Shown: positions 9,579 to 19,101, numbered from the stretch's first letter. The stretch is 64,000 nt of DNA from Neorhizobium huautlense (GCF_002968575.1 NZ_PVBM01000014.1:62001-126000); one strand, 5' to 3'. Notes: generated from the sequence alone by a model not told the origin. Numbers and translations: made by a program.

Positions 9579-10476
9579 TCTGGAACTCGCCATCCAGATG
9601 GATGAGGCCGCGCGGGTGGCTCACGAGCTGCGGCTGAAACGCGACCGGCAAGAACGCAACGGTCGGATCCTGAAGCATATCTTCCTGATCATCGTCTCAT
9701 GTGTCATGCTCTACCCGCTGTTCTGGCTGCTCGCTTCCTCCTTCAAGCCGGAGAACGAGATCTTCGGCAGCCTGACGCTTTGGCCTTCCGAGTTTCAGTT
9801 CGAGAATTACACCAAGGGCTGGTATGCCCTGCCCATGTCATTCACGGTCTTCTACGTGAACTCGGCAATCGTCACCGGCCTGTCGGTGATCGGCAATCTG
9901 GTCTCATGTTCGTTCGCGGCCTATGCCTTCGCTCGGCTGAACTTCACCGGGCGCAGCTTCTTCTTCGCACTGATGATGATGACCCTGATGATCCCCTATC
10001 ACGTGGTTCTCATCCCCCAATATGTTCAGTTCCTGAATCTTGGCTGGGTCGATACCTATCTGCCTCTGGTCGTGCCGCGCTTCCTCGCCTCCGATGCCTT
10101 CTTCATCTTCCTGATGGTGCAGTTCTTTCGCCAACTGCCGCGGGAGCTGGACGAAGCTGCGATGATCGACGGCTGTTCGCCCTTCAAGATCTATTGGGCG
10201 ATCATATTGCCGCTTTCGCTGCCGGCCATGGGTACCGCGGCGATCTTTTCTCTGATCTGGGTTTGGGAGGATTTCCTGGCCCCGCTCATCTACCTCAACG
10301 ACATCAAGAGCTACACAGTGCCCTTGGCGCTTCGACTGTTCCTCGATCAGGAAGGACAGTCCGCCTATGGCCAGATGTTTGCGATGTCGGTCCTTTCACT
10401 GGTCCCGGTCGTCATCTTCTTCGTCCTGTTCCAGAAACTCATCGTGCGCGGCATCGCCACCTCCGGAATGAAATAG
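9559..10476 (+). CDS. sugar ABC transporter permease (MalG/UgpE type)
   Basis: A 305-residue second permease. A charged cytoplasmic N-terminus of ~38 residues precedes the first helix (HIFLIIVSCVMLYPLFWLL); the EAA loop reads LDEAAMIDGCSPFKIYW. I chose ATG 9559 (MKTSATDLELA) over ATG 9526, which would overlap the upstream gene by 53 bases. Six helices and a C-terminal RGIATSGMK tail are typical. It forms the heterodimeric channel with the preceding gene product. The ATPase gene begins 12 bases later. Confidence 0.92.
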   Translation: MKTSATDLELAIQMDEAARVAHELRLKRDRQERNGRILKHIFLIIVSCVMLYPLFWLLASSFKPENEIFGSLTLWPSEFQFENYTKGWYALPMSFTVFYVNSAIVTGLSVIGNLVSCSFAAYAFARLNFTGRSFFFALMMMTLMIPYHVVLIPQYVQFLNLGWVDTYLPLVVPRFLASDAFFIFLMVQFFRQLPRELDEAAMIDGCSPFKIYWAIILPLSLPAMGTAAIFSLIWVWEDFLAPLIYLNDIKSYTVPLALRLFLDQEGQSAYGQMFAMSVLSLVPVVIFFVLFQKLIVRGIATSGMK

Positions 10477-10488
10477 GGAACAAGACGC

Positions 10489-11583
10489 ATGGCAGGATTG
10501 ACGCTTCGAAACGTCGGCAAGCGCTATGGAGCGCTGTCCATCATCCAGGGGCTGAACCTGGGCATCCACGATGGTGAGTTTCTTGTTCTCGTCGGTCCAT
10601 CGGGCTGCGGAAAGTCGACGCTCCTGCGCATGATCGCGGGCCTCGAAGACATCAGCGAGGGAACGATCTCGATCGGTGGAAAGGTCGTTAACGACTTGCC
10701 CGCCTCGAAGCGTGAGCTCTCCATGGTCTTTCAAAGCTACGCCCTCTATCCGCATATGAGCGTGCGAAAAAACCTGGCTTTTGGCCTTCAGAATTTCAAA
10801 GTGTCGCGCAGCGAGGTGGAACGCCGGGTGGCGGAGGCGGCCCGTATCTTGCAAATCGAGCAGCTTATGGACCGCAAGCCGCGCCAGCTTTCTGGCGGAC
10901 AGAAGCAGCGTGTGGCGATCGGCAGGTCGATCGTGCGCGAGCCGCAGCTTTTCCTGTTCGACGAGCCGCTTTCCAATCTGGACGCGGAACTGCGCGTCCA
11001 GATGCGGGCGGAACTTGCCTCGCTCTACGCACGCCTTGGCACTACCATGATCTACGTGACCCATGACCAGGTGGAAGCGATGACCATGGCGAGCCGGATC
11101 GTTGTTTTGCGCGGTGGCAAGATCGAGCAGCTAGGGACGCCCCAGGATCTCTATACCCGACCGCAGAACCTCTTTGTCGCGGGCTTCATCGGCTCTCCGA
11201 AGATCAATATGCTGCAGGCGAAAGCGACACGCGAAGCGGGCAGGACCGTGGTGTCAGTGGCCGGCATGCCTGATTTTGCGATTGCCGAGCTTCCAACCGG
11301 TGATCAGGCGCTGACTTTATGCGTGCGGCCTTCGTCTCTGCGCGTCGGCAGCGGCGATGTCACGGGCGAAGGCACGATTCGGCTGGTGGAATATCTGGGC
11401 AGCGAGACCCTGCTGCATATCGCCCTGTCTTCAGGCCAGGTGCTGCTGGTCAGCGACAATGGGCGCACGTCCTACCGAATGGGTGATCCGGTCACGATCG
11501 GATTCGACCTCCCCGACCTCCACTATTTCGATAGCACAGGCCAACGCATCGAACCCATCCAGAAAGAAAGCCAAGCCCAGTGA
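10489..11583 (+). CDS. sugar ABC transporter ATP-binding protein (MsmK/UgpC type)
   Basis: A 364-residue ATPase that powers the importer. Walker A is [12 protein letters not shown], the signature is [14 protein letters not shown], Walker B is [12 protein letters not shown], and the switch His is in [15 protein letters not shown]-terminal MalK-like TOBE/OB region (about residues 235-355) follows. All catalytic residues are present. The stop overlaps the GTG start of the next oxidoreductase gene (GTGA), so the catabolic enzymes are translated with the transporter. Confidence 0.95.
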   Translation: MAGLTLRNVGKRYGALSIIQGLNLGIHDGEFLVLVGPSGCGKSTLLRMIAGLEDISEGTISIGGKVVNDLPASKRELSMVFQSYALYPHMSVRKNLAFGLQNFKVSRSEVERRVAEAARILQIEQLMDRKPRQLSGGQKQRVAIGRSIVREPQLFLFDEPLSNLDAELRVQMRAELASLYARLGTTMIYVTHDQVEAMTMASRIVVLRGGKIEQLGTPQDLYTRPQNLFVAGFIGSPKINMLQAKATREAGRTVVSVAGMPDFAIAELPTGDQALTLCVRPSSLRVGSGDVTGEGTIRLVEYLGSETLLHIALSSGQVLLVSDNGRTSYRMGDPVTIGFDLPDLHYFDSTGQRIEPIQKESQAQ

Positions 11584-12875
11584 AGATCGCCATTGTTGGA
11601 TGCGGCTCGCGGCATCAGATGTTCCGCAATTCCGTTGTTGAAGATTATGCTGACAAACATGAGATCGTCGCGCTCTGCGACAGCAATGCTCATCGTCTTG
11701 GAGAGGCAGCGCAGGCGGCCTCGAAGCCCGGGACGAACGGTGTCGCGACTTACCTCGCCGCCGATTTCGACCGGCTGATCGCGGAGCAGAGGCCGGATAC
11801 GGTTGTCGTCGCCACGCCGGATTTCCTGCACGCCGATTACATTGTTCGTGCCTTCGAAGCCGGCTGCGACGTCATTTGTGAAAAGCCGCTGACGATCGAT
11901 CTCAGCCGTCTGAAGCAGATCGTCGACGCTCAGGCGCGCACGGGCCGAAAGGTCACCGTGACCTTCAACTACCGCTATTCGCCGGCACGCACCCAGATCA
12001 AGGAACTGATTTCATCGGGAGCGATCGGCACCGTCACGGCGGTGGATTTCCGTTGGCACCTCGACCGGGTTCACGGCGCTGATTACTTCCGTCGCTGGCA
12101 CCGCCAGAAGGAGAATTCCGGCGGGCTGCTGGTTCACAAATCCACCCACCATTTTGATCTTCTCAATTGGTGGCTGGGGACCGTGCCGACGGAAGTCCTG
12201 GCTTCCGGGCGCCGCGTTTTTTATCGTCCGGAAATGGCGACGGAACTTGGTCTCGCAGGCCGTGGACCACGCTGCAGCGACTGTCCCGTCGCCTATAAAT
12301 GCGATTTCCGGCTCGACCTTGCAGCCGACGAAAACCTGCGCAACCTCTATGCCGAGGCTGAGCACGAAGACGGCTATTTCCGCGATCTTTGCGTGTTCGA
12401 CGAAGAGATTGGCATCGAAGATACGATGCAGGCGCATATCCGCTACGCCTCGGGCGTCACCGCCAATTACACTCTGACGGCCTATTCGCCCTGGGAAGGG
12501 TTGGAGATCAAGTTCCAGGGCACCAAAGGCGACATCACCCATCGCCATGTCGAGGTCCATGGGGTGTTCGGTGGCAAACGCGCCCATGCGGATGAAGATG
12601 CGATCACCACGGAACTTCACTTGGCCGGCGAGCCTCCGCGCCAGCTTGCCGTCCCGAAGGCTGCGGGGGATCACGGCGGCGCGGATCCGGTCATGCTGGG
12701 TTATATCTTTGATCCGGAAAGCATGCAGCCCGACCTCTACGGCCGCGCCTCCGATCATGTCGCCGGCGCCTGGTCCATCCTCACCGGCATCGCCGCCAAT
12801 GCTTCCATAGAGACGGGTTCCTTGGTCAATATCCAAACCATGCTCCGCGCGCGCGGCATTCAGCTGAACAGGTAA
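11580..12875 (+). CDS. Gfo/Idh/MocA-family oxidoreductase (1 of 3)
   Basis: A 431-residue NAD(P)-dependent sugar dehydrogenase-like enzyme. The Rossmann motif is AIVGCGSRHQMF (last Gly of GxGxxG replaced), followed by the family's CEKPLTIDLSRL and FNYRYSPARTQIKELI. It is longer than average because of a mid-protein region with four Cys (GRGPRCSDCPVAYKCDFRLD carries three, another follows), which could bind a metal; that is speculative. The start is GTG in a GTGA overlap with the ATPase gene. It probably oxidises or epimerises a released sugar. The substrate is not deducible. Confidence 0.88.
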   Translation: MKIAIVGCGSRHQMFRNSVVEDYADKHEIVALCDSNAHRLGEAAQAASKPGTNGVATYLAADFDRLIAEQRPDTVVVATPDFLHADYIVRAFEAGCDVICEKPLTIDLSRLKQIVDAQARTGRKVTVTFNYRYSPARTQIKELISSGAIGTVTAVDFRWHLDRVHGADYFRRWHRQKENSGGLLVHKSTHHFDLLNWWLGTVPTEVLASGRRVFYRPEMATELGLAGRGPRCSDCPVAYKCDFRLDLAADENLRNLYAEAEHEDGYFRDLCVFDEEIGIEDTMQAHIRYASGVTANYTLTAYSPWEGLEIKFQGTKGDITHRHVEVHGVFGGKRAHADEDAITTELHLAGEPPRQLAVPKAAGDHGGADPVMLGYIFDPESMQPDLYGRASDHVAGAWSILTGIAANASIETGSLVNIQTMLRARGIQLNR

Positions 12876-12880
12876 GCTCC

Positions 12881-13903
12881 ATGGCCTTCAACCTTCGCAT
12901 CGGCGTCATCGGCATAGACCATGGACATATCTACGGCATGATCAACGGCATGCTGGATGCCGGGGCCACGCTCGTTGCGTGGACGACGGGCGAGGAGACC
13001 CCGGAGGCGGCTCGCAAGACATTCCAGGAAACCTATCCGGATCTGCCGGCCCGTCCGATGCAGGCCATCCTCGAGGATAAGAGTATAACCCTTGTGCTTT
13101 CGGCCGGGATTAACAGCGAACGCGCCGAAATCGCGGTGGCGGCGATGTCGCACGGCAAGGACGTTCTGGTCGACAAACCCGGCTGCACCAGCCTGGATCA
13201 GCTGGCAGACATCCAGCGCGCCGTCGGAGAGACCGGTCGGCGCTGGGTCGTATCCTTTTCCGAACGCATCTCCGTCGAGAGCGCTACCCTGGCGGATCAG
13301 CTGATTGCCGAGGGCCGCATCGGCAAGGTGGTTCAAACGGTTGGCCTCGGGCCGCACCGCTTGAATGCGCATCTCCGGCCGGACTGGTTCTGGGACAGAG
13401 CCCGCTGCGGCGGGATTCTCGCTGATATCTGCGCCCATCAGTTCGACCAGTTCCTGCATTTCACCGGATCGACAGAGGCACGTGTGGTTTCTGCCCATGT
13501 GACCAATGTCGCAAATCCGGATCGGCCAACATTTCAGGATTTCGGCGAGGTGCTGCTCGAAGGCAATGGCGGGCGCGGCTATGCCCGGGTGGATTGGCTG
13601 ACGCCGGACGGTCTTCCAGTCTGGGGCGACGGCAGGATGACCATTCTGGGAGCGGAAGGTTATATCGAGCTTCGTAAATACATTGATATCGCCGGCCATG
13701 ACGGCCAGGACCACGTTTTCCTTGTCGATAAGTCGGGCGTGCTGCGGTTCGAGGCGAGAGGCGCCGGAAAACCATTCTTCGCCCATTTGGTTGCCGACGT
13801 GGAAAGGCGAACCGAGACCGCCATGGCACAGTCTCACGCGTTTCTGGCCACCCGACTGGCATTGGAGGCGCAACTTATCGCGGAAGAGAAAGCAATTCGA
13901 TGA
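12881..13903 (+). CDS. Gfo/Idh/MocA-family oxidoreductase (2 of 3)
   Basis: A 340-residue member of the same superfamily, but the N-terminal motif is GVIGIDHGHIYGM instead of GxGxxG, and the EKP motif is VDKPGCTSLDQL. The Lys of the motif is kept. This divergent N-terminus suggests altered cofactor binding or a scaffold role. It starts 5 bases after the first oxidoreductase and its end overlaps the third by ATGA, so the three are co-translated. It may act with its neighbours on one pectin-derived sugar acid. Confidence 0.85.
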   Translation: MAFNLRIGVIGIDHGHIYGMINGMLDAGATLVAWTTGEETPEAARKTFQETYPDLPARPMQAILEDKSITLVLSAGINSERAEIAVAAMSHGKDVLVDKPGCTSLDQLADIQRAVGETGRRWVVSFSERISVESATLADQLIAEGRIGKVVQTVGLGPHRLNAHLRPDWFWDRARCGGILADICAHQFDQFLHFTGSTEARVVSAHVTNVANPDRPTFQDFGEVLLEGNGGRGYARVDWLTPDGLPVWGDGRMTILGAEGYIELRKYIDIAGHDGQDHVFLVDKSGVLRFEARGAGKPFFAHLVADVERRTETAMAQSHAFLATRLALEAQLIAEEKAIR

Positions 13904-14970
13904 CAGAGCGTATCCGTGTCGCCGTCATCGGCGCGGGAATTGGCAAGGCTCATATCGCCGCTTACGCCGAATTGGCCGATCTGTTCGATGTCCGGTACGT
14001 CTGCGACCTTAACCTTCCCCGCGCCGAGGAAGCAGCGCAACAAGCTCCGGGCAGCCGGGCAGTTCCCGATATCAGCGAGGTCTTCGCCGACCCCAAAGTG
14101 GATCTGGTCGACATCTGCCTGCCGCCTCAATTGCATGCGCCAATGACGCTCACCGCGCTTGAAGCAGGCAAGCATGTCGTCTGCGAAAAACCCCTTGCCG
14201 GTTCAATAACCGAAGTGCGCCGGGTCGCCGAGCTTTCCACACGAACGGGACGCCAGGTCTTTCCGGTATTTCAGTATCGTTATGGCGCCGGCTACCGCGC
14301 CGCGCATGAACTGAAGGTCCGCGGTCTCCTGGGCCGGCCTTACGTGGTAGCGCTGGAGACGCATTGGCAACGCGGATCTGATTATTACGCGGAACGCTGG
14401 CGGGGCACCTGGAAAGGCGAACTCGGCGGCGTGCTCGTCAGCCATGCCTGTCATATCCACAATCTGACGACTCATCTCGTAGGAGATGTGGTGGAGGTTG
14501 CCGCCTTCCTTGATACCCGCGTCAATCCGATCGAGACGGAAGATTGCGCTGTGCTTTCGATGCGCACTGCAACAGGTGCGCTGATCACGTCCTCAGTCAC
14601 TTTGGGTGCGGCTGGAAACAGCTCGCGGCTGCGGATGTGTTTCGAGCATGTCACAGTTACCTCGGGCACCGAGCCTTATCAGATCGGGGCCGGGCCGTGG
14701 ACGTTCGAAGCCACCGATTCTTCGCGGCAGGCGGAGATCGACGCGGCAACTCGTCAAGTACCCGAGGTCCGTCCACGATTTCCCGGACTATTCGCGGATG
14801 TCCATGCAAGACTGACCGGAGAACCGGACCTATATCTGCCATCGATTCAGGAAAGTTATCACTCGATCGAGCTTGTGACAGCAATCTATGCGTCGGCCAG
14901 AGAGCGCCAGATCGTGCGCCTGCCGCTTTCCGTGGATCACGCGTTGGCAGCAGGCTGGCTGCCAAAATAA
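13900..14970 (+). CDS. Gfo/Idh/MocA-family oxidoreductase (3 of 3)
   Basis: A 356-residue enzyme with an N-terminal AVIGAGIGKAHIAAY dinucleotide motif (GxGxxx), then VDICLPPQLHAPMTL, CEKPLAGSITEV (catalytic-region Lys) and FPVFQYRYGAG. It ends the catabolic operon that began at 6093. No clear T-tailed terminator is visible in the 51 bases before the convergent GT39-like gene. Role is inferred from context: redox steps in pectin-oligosaccharide catabolism. Confidence 0.88.
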   Translation: MTERIRVAVIGAGIGKAHIAAYAELADLFDVRYVCDLNLPRAEEAAQQAPGSRAVPDISEVFADPKVDLVDICLPPQLHAPMTLTALEAGKHVVCEKPLAGSITEVRRVAELSTRTGRQVFPVFQYRYGAGYRAAHELKVRGLLGRPYVVALETHWQRGSDYYAERWRGTWKGELGGVLVSHACHIHNLTTHLVGDVVEVAAFLDTRVNPIETEDCAVLSMRTATGALITSSVTLGAAGNSSRLRMCFEHVTVTSGTEPYQIGAGPWTFEATDSSRQAEIDAATRQVPEVRPRFPGLFADVHARLTGEPDLYLPSIQESYHSIELVTAIYASARERQIVRLPLSVDHALAAGWLPK

Positions 14971-15021
14971 GCAAGGCAATGCCTGCATCGGTTTCCCGCC
15001 GATGATCCTTCCAAGATCGAA

Positions 15022-16608
15022 CTATTGTTTCAAGCCGAATTGAAGGTTGCGGCATTTTGTAAGATTGTGCCCCGCCAAAGAAAGTGCGTCGCGTTGCTCA
15101 AGCGGGATTTCCGCATCGCCAAGCACGCAATTCTCCGATTTCGGATTGAGAATCCATACCTCTGGGGAAACGGCAATTATGTCCTGCGCCACATAGGGAT
15201 AGACGTGCCGCTTGCCCACCACGGCATGGTCCGCCTTGCCGAACAACCCGAGGCTTGCGGCTCCGAAGCCATCCAGCTTCTCCCTGAGGCGCAACATGCC
15301 ATCCCGCACGGGCGGCTGGATCTCAAGTGCGCTGACCCTTCCCGTACCGTCGCCCAGGTAACGCAGAACAGCCCAGAATTCAGAGGGGCCATTGGTCATG
15401 ATGATGGCATCCTCTGCCGACCGGGCTTCCCAGGCTACGACGACCTCGCGGTACCCCCGTTTTTCGAAGGTCATCGTGTAGTTGACGCCGCCGAAAAGCA
15501 TCAGGAGGACGATGACCGAAGCCGCCACACGATGAGCAACTATCCTCTCCTTGAAAGCGGTATCCGCATAAAGCGCAAGCGAGATCGCTAAAAACGGGAG
15601 GAAGAGGCCAAGCGTCCGGTAGATGAAGACCGGTTTCGCCAACAGAGATATAGCAAGCAACACGCCGATCGGAACGACAACCAGGAAGATTCCGATCCAG
15701 CGGTCGCGGGTTTTGGTCAAAGGCAATAGAACCATCAGCGGCAGAGCGAGCAGTCCCGCGATCGTCGGCCATGGAAACTCCAGTCCCAGCAAGGTCAGCG
15801 TCAGATGGATGCCAATCGCTGGAAGATCAAATCCTGAAACGCCTTCGGTCTGCCGGACGGCACCAATCGCCAGAGGATAAAGGGCAGCCAGGGCAACGAC
15901 CACATAGGTGGCTAGCAAGAGACGGAAGTCTCGTGCCGGCGTGGCTTTGAAGAGGCGTAAACCGGCATGAAGGAACAGGAAGAATGTAACAAAGAAGCCG
16001 AGGCCATGCGTAAAGGTCACAGCAAGACCGAGGCACAGCGCCACGAACAACTGCCGCATCGTCGCCCGCTTTTCCACAATCATCTGCTGAAGCACATACC
16101 AAAGCCCGATCTGCAGCAGGGCAAGCATCGGATACATCCGTACGTTTTCCGCAAAGAAGAGCTGTAGCGGCATCAATGCGAAGATCGCAGCGGCCCAAAG
16201 GCCGACAGTCCAGCCATAGATCCGCCGGCACGTCTCGAAAAGCGCTATGATGGCTATGATGCTGAACAGCGTCGAGTTGAGAATATACCAGCGATCACTG
16301 TCATCCAGCGCCGCCCACAGGTGCAACTGAACATAATAGAGAGGTGGATGCGTGTCGAAACGTAGCGCCGCCAGAAGCAGATCGGTTACCGGACTTTCGG
16401 CCATAGCCACCGAAAATATCTCGTCTTCCCAAAGCGACGCTTCGAAAAGCAGGTTGATGACCCTCAGCGTTATGCCCATAACCACGAGGGCGATGAGGGT
16501 GATCGGAAGAACATGTCCCCACGCCAACTCGCGGAAGTTCGGCGACACGGGAACAGCGCGCCAGGAACTTTGGCTCGCAGGCAGCTGATCAGTTGGGGGA
16601 AAGCTCAC
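15022..16608 (-). CDS. GT-C membrane glycosyltransferase (GT39/ArnT-like)
   Basis: A 528-residue polytopic protein with roughly 10-12 helices in residues 30-380 and a soluble C-terminal ~130 residues. The luminal catalytic signature of polyprenyl-phosphate-sugar-dependent transferases is clear: LWEDEIFSVA (acidic Glu-Asp-Glu at 61-63) and FDTHPPLYYVQLHLW (from residue 84). Such enzymes move a sugar from a lipid-phosphate carrier to an acceptor on the periplasmic side. The gene follows a GtrB-like gene by 27 bases, and that enzyme probably makes its donor. Acceptor unknown: lipid A, O-antigen or exopolysaccharide are all possible. Confidence 0.87.
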   Translation of the reverse strand: MSFPPTDQLPASQSSWRAVPVSPNFRELAWGHVLPITLIALVVMGITLRVINLLFEASLWEDEIFSVAMAESPVTDLLLAALRFDTHPPLYYVQLHLWAALDDSDRWYILNSTLFSIIAIIALFETCRRIYGWTVGLWAAAIFALMPLQLFFAENVRMYPMLALLQIGLWYVLQQMIVEKRATMRQLFVALCLGLAVTFTHGLGFFVTFFLFLHAGLRLFKATPARDFRLLLATYVVVALAALYPLAIGAVRQTEGVSGFDLPAIGIHLTLTLLGLEFPWPTIAGLLALPLMVLLPLTKTRDRWIGIFLVVVPIGVLLAISLLAKPVFIYRTLGLFLPFLAISLALYADTAFKERIVAHRVAASVIVLLMLFGGVNYTMTFEKRGYREVVVAWEARSAEDAIIMTNGPSEFWAVLRYLGDGTGRVSALEIQPPVRDGMLRLREKLDGFGAASLGLFGKADHAVVGKRHVYPYVAQDIIAVSPEVWILNPKSENCVLGDAEIPLEQRDALSLAGHNLTKCRNLQFGLKQ

Positions 16609-16635
16609 CGCGATGCCCTCCGCTAAATTCGATTT

Positions 16636-17667
16636 TCATACGGATCTGGTGGACCGGCGGCGGCGCGTGCGCTGGCCTATCGAAACAAGATTGTCTTGCG
16701 GCTGTGGGCTGATTTCCCGCCGGACGATATAAATCGGCCGCTGTTTGATCTCGGCGTAAACGCGGCCTAGATATTGACCAAGAATACCGATCCCAATCAG
16801 TTGAACGCCGCCAAGAAACAGCATGCTCACCAGCAGCGAAGCATAACCAGGCACTTCCACGCCGAAGTAGAGTGTCTTTATGATCGTCAGGAGCCCGTAG
16901 CCGAACGAGAGGGCAGAGATCGATGCTCCGACATAGGTCCAGATTTCAAGAGGCACGCTGGAGAACGAGGTGATCCCTTCGAGCGCCAGATTCCACAGGC
17001 GCCAACCGGAAAACTTCGATTGTCCCGCCACACGCGGCTCACGCGCATATTCGACAACAGCCGTCCGGAAGCCCACCCAGGCAAATAGCCCTTTCATGAA
17101 ACGGCGCCGTTCGGGAAGCTGCCGCAGCGCATCGATCACCTGACGATCCATCAACCGGAAATCACCCACGTCCGGCGGTATCTCCTGGGAAGCGATCAGG
17201 TTGTGCAGGCGGTAGAACATCGAAGCGGTGCTGCGCTTGAGAAAGCTGTCGCTCGACCGGTCTGAGCGTTTGGCCACGACCACTTCGTAGCCCTCACGCC
17301 ATTTGTCCAGCAGCAGCGGGATGACATTGGGAGGATCCTGCAGATCGACATCGATAGGAATGGCGGCATCGCTTCGGCAGGCATCAAGCCCGGCCGTCAT
17401 CGCGGCCTCCTTGCCGAAATTGCGAGACAGATCGATGATCCGGATGCGAGGCTCGGAGCGCTGAGCCTCGATCAGGCGATCGGCGGTCCTGTCCCGGCTA
17501 CCATCGTTGATAAAGATGAACTCGAACTCGATGCCTTCGGCATGTAAGGGATCGAGTTCCGCCCTGGTCGCATCCAGGAATGGGCCGATTGCCGCCTCCT
17601 CGTTATGGACGGGAATGATCAGGCTAATGACGGAGGTCGATCTGCCGTTGATAGGATTTGTGGACAT
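16636..17667 (-). CDS. GT2 polyprenyl-phosphate glycosyltransferase (GtrB/DPM1-like)
   Basis: A 343-residue enzyme: a GT-A catalytic domain (SLIIPVHNEEAAIGPFLDA; metal-binding DVDLQDPP; QRSEPRIRIIDLSRNFGKEA) and two C-terminal helices (about residues 240-310). This is the GtrB/bactoprenol glucosyltransferase layout, which loads a sugar on undecaprenyl phosphate. The start at 17667 (MSTNPINGRST) is preferred; an upstream start at 17724 adds basic residues not seen in the family. It is co-transcribed with the GT-C transferase downstream. A GtrA-type flippase, normally the third partner, is absent here. Confidence 0.9.
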   Translation of the reverse strand: MSTNPINGRSTSVISLIIPVHNEEAAIGPFLDATRAELDPLHAEGIEFEFIFINDGSRDRTADRLIEAQRSEPRIRIIDLSRNFGKEAAMTAGLDACRSDAAIPIDVDLQDPPNVIPLLLDKWREGYEVVVAKRSDRSSDSFLKRSTASMFYRLHNLIASQEIPPDVGDFRLMDRQVIDALRQLPERRRFMKGLFAWVGFRTAVVEYAREPRVAGQSKFSGWRLWNLALEGITSFSSVPLEIWTYVGASISALSFGYGLLTIIKTLYFGVEVPGYASLLVSMLFLGGVQLIGIGILGQYLGRVYAEIKQRPIYIVRREISPQPQDNLVSIGQRTRRRRSTRSV

Positions 17668-17766
17668 CGGGGTTCTCGCGGTTCCAGCTCGATATCCTAG
17701 GCTGCTGCGCCGAACCTTGCCCACTTATGCTTTGGATGGAGGTGCCGCAGCACCTCGGCCGCTTCT

Positions 17767-17782
17767 CCCCCAAAAGGGGTAG
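17767..17782 (+). promoter_or_regulatory. candidate regulatory box (CCCC-AAAA-GGGG)
   Basis: CCCCCAAAAGGGGTAG lies in the 294-base divergent gap between the GtrB-like gene (start 17667) and the SGNH-like gene (start 17962). Similar C-run/AAA/G-run/TA sequences occur upstream of other polysaccharide genes at 36573-36590 and 53875-53888, and a half-like form upstream of the LuxR gene at 20179-20190. A shared binding site is an inference. The rest of the gap shows no gene. Confidence 0.35.
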
Positions 17783-17961
17783 GAATACAATTGCACCTCT
17801 TGGACAGGGTGAAGAGGCGCTTGGCTCCAGTATATGCTGCCACCAGCCACACGTCCCGGCTCTCCTTCTTCCGGCAATTTACGCAAGTCTATGCAATGGA
17901 GCGGACGAAGCATGGCAGCCGGGTGGACTAAACCCTGAAACCTTAGGAAAGGCGAAAGCTG

Positions 17962-19083
17962 GTGATTGCTCCCAAGAAGCCTCTATTTGCCGTTGCCTCT
18001 GCCCTTGCATTGCTGCTGGCAATCGACGCGCGACCGCAGGATGGAGGATCACTCGCGGACCGGCGGGATTCCGCCCAGATTTTCTTTACCGGTCACAGCC
18101 TCATCGACAATCCGTTGCCGGACTGGGTCGAACTGATCGCGAAGAGCAAAGGCAACAAGATCGCCTGGGAACAGCAGAATATCCCCGGCGCTCCTCTGCG
18201 GCTTCGCACCTGGGGCGGCGAGAACGATAAGCCCTGGGCCGGCTACGGCTATGGGAAAAACCGCGACGGCGAAGGCTTGAATGTCGCTGACGAATTGCGT
18301 CACGCACGCCATATCAAGACGGGACGACCTTATGACACGCTGGTCATTGCGGAGAATCACGGCGTTCTCGGCAATGTCATTTGGGAAAACGCGATCGGAT
18401 ATCTCCGCCATATCCACGACCGCCTGATGGAAGGCAATCCTCAAGGAAGAACACTCTATGTCCATACATGGCTCGCCGTTGATGAGAACAAGCTGCCGAT
18501 ATGGCTCGAACATGAGAAGAACGTATCCGTCGCGTGGCAATGTGTCGCCGAGAAGGTGAGGCTGACGTTACGGTCGGAAAACCGACCGGCCAATCTATCG
18601 GTCGTGCCGGGCGGTACCGCCCTGATTGAGCTCGTGGATCAGGCGCTTCAGGGAAAAATCCCCGGTATACAGGGAAACACCAAGGAAGTCCTCGGCCAGA
18701 TCTTTCGGGATGACGTGCATCTGACTGATGCAGGCATCTACTTCATGGCAGCTGTTCATTATGCCGCGATCTATCACCAGTCGCCGGAAGGAGCAAAGGC
18801 GCCTGCGACAGTTTCGCCTGCCCTGGTGGCCGACTTGCAGAGGATCGCGTGGGAATCGGTGCAGGACTTCCTCAAACGGGAACAGAGACATTCACCAAGC
18901 ATGGAAGAATGTCGCCAGGTGATCGTCGAAAAAGTATGCCACACCTATTGGACTCTTGCTCGAGAGCCCGATGAGGTCGGCCGCTGCCGGAGCTATTTCG
19001 CCGAGACCCGGCCACAAGCGGACGGCAATCCCTTCATCTGGCCGGACCCAAACTGGAAACCTCTCCCGAAACCCTCGCTTTGA
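17962..19083 (+). CDS. exported SGNH/GDSL-like protein in polysaccharide locus
   Basis: A 373-residue protein with an N-terminal hydrophobic signal (PLFAVASALALLLAIDA), so probably periplasmic. FFTGHSLIDN (Ser46) resembles the nucleophile block of SGNH hydrolases, an Asn lies in ENHGVLGN, and RDDVHLTDAG (Asp250, His253) matches the Asp-x-x-His catalytic block. If active it would be an O-acyl esterase or acyltransferase acting on a polysaccharide; assignment is by motif only. The start is GTG, with AGGAAAGG upstream. The C-terminal ~90 residues with paired Cys are not recognised. Two hairpins follow the stop. Confidence 0.6.
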   Translation: MIAPKKPLFAVASALALLLAIDARPQDGGSLADRRDSAQIFFTGHSLIDNPLPDWVELIAKSKGNKIAWEQQNIPGAPLRLRTWGGENDKPWAGYGYGKNRDGEGLNVADELRHARHIKTGRPYDTLVIAENHGVLGNVIWENAIGYLRHIHDRLMEGNPQGRTLYVHTWLAVDENKLPIWLEHEKNVSVAWQCVAEKVRLTLRSENRPANLSVVPGGTALIELVDQALQGKIPGIQGNTKEVLGQIFRDDVHLTDAGIYFMAAVHYAAIYHQSPEGAKAPATVSPALVADLQRIAWESVQDFLKREQRHSPSMEECRQVIVEKVCHTYWTLAREPDEVGRCRSYFAETRPQADGNPFIWPDPNWKPLPKPSL

Positions 19084-19101
19084 TTTTGATCCCGCAACGA
19101 T

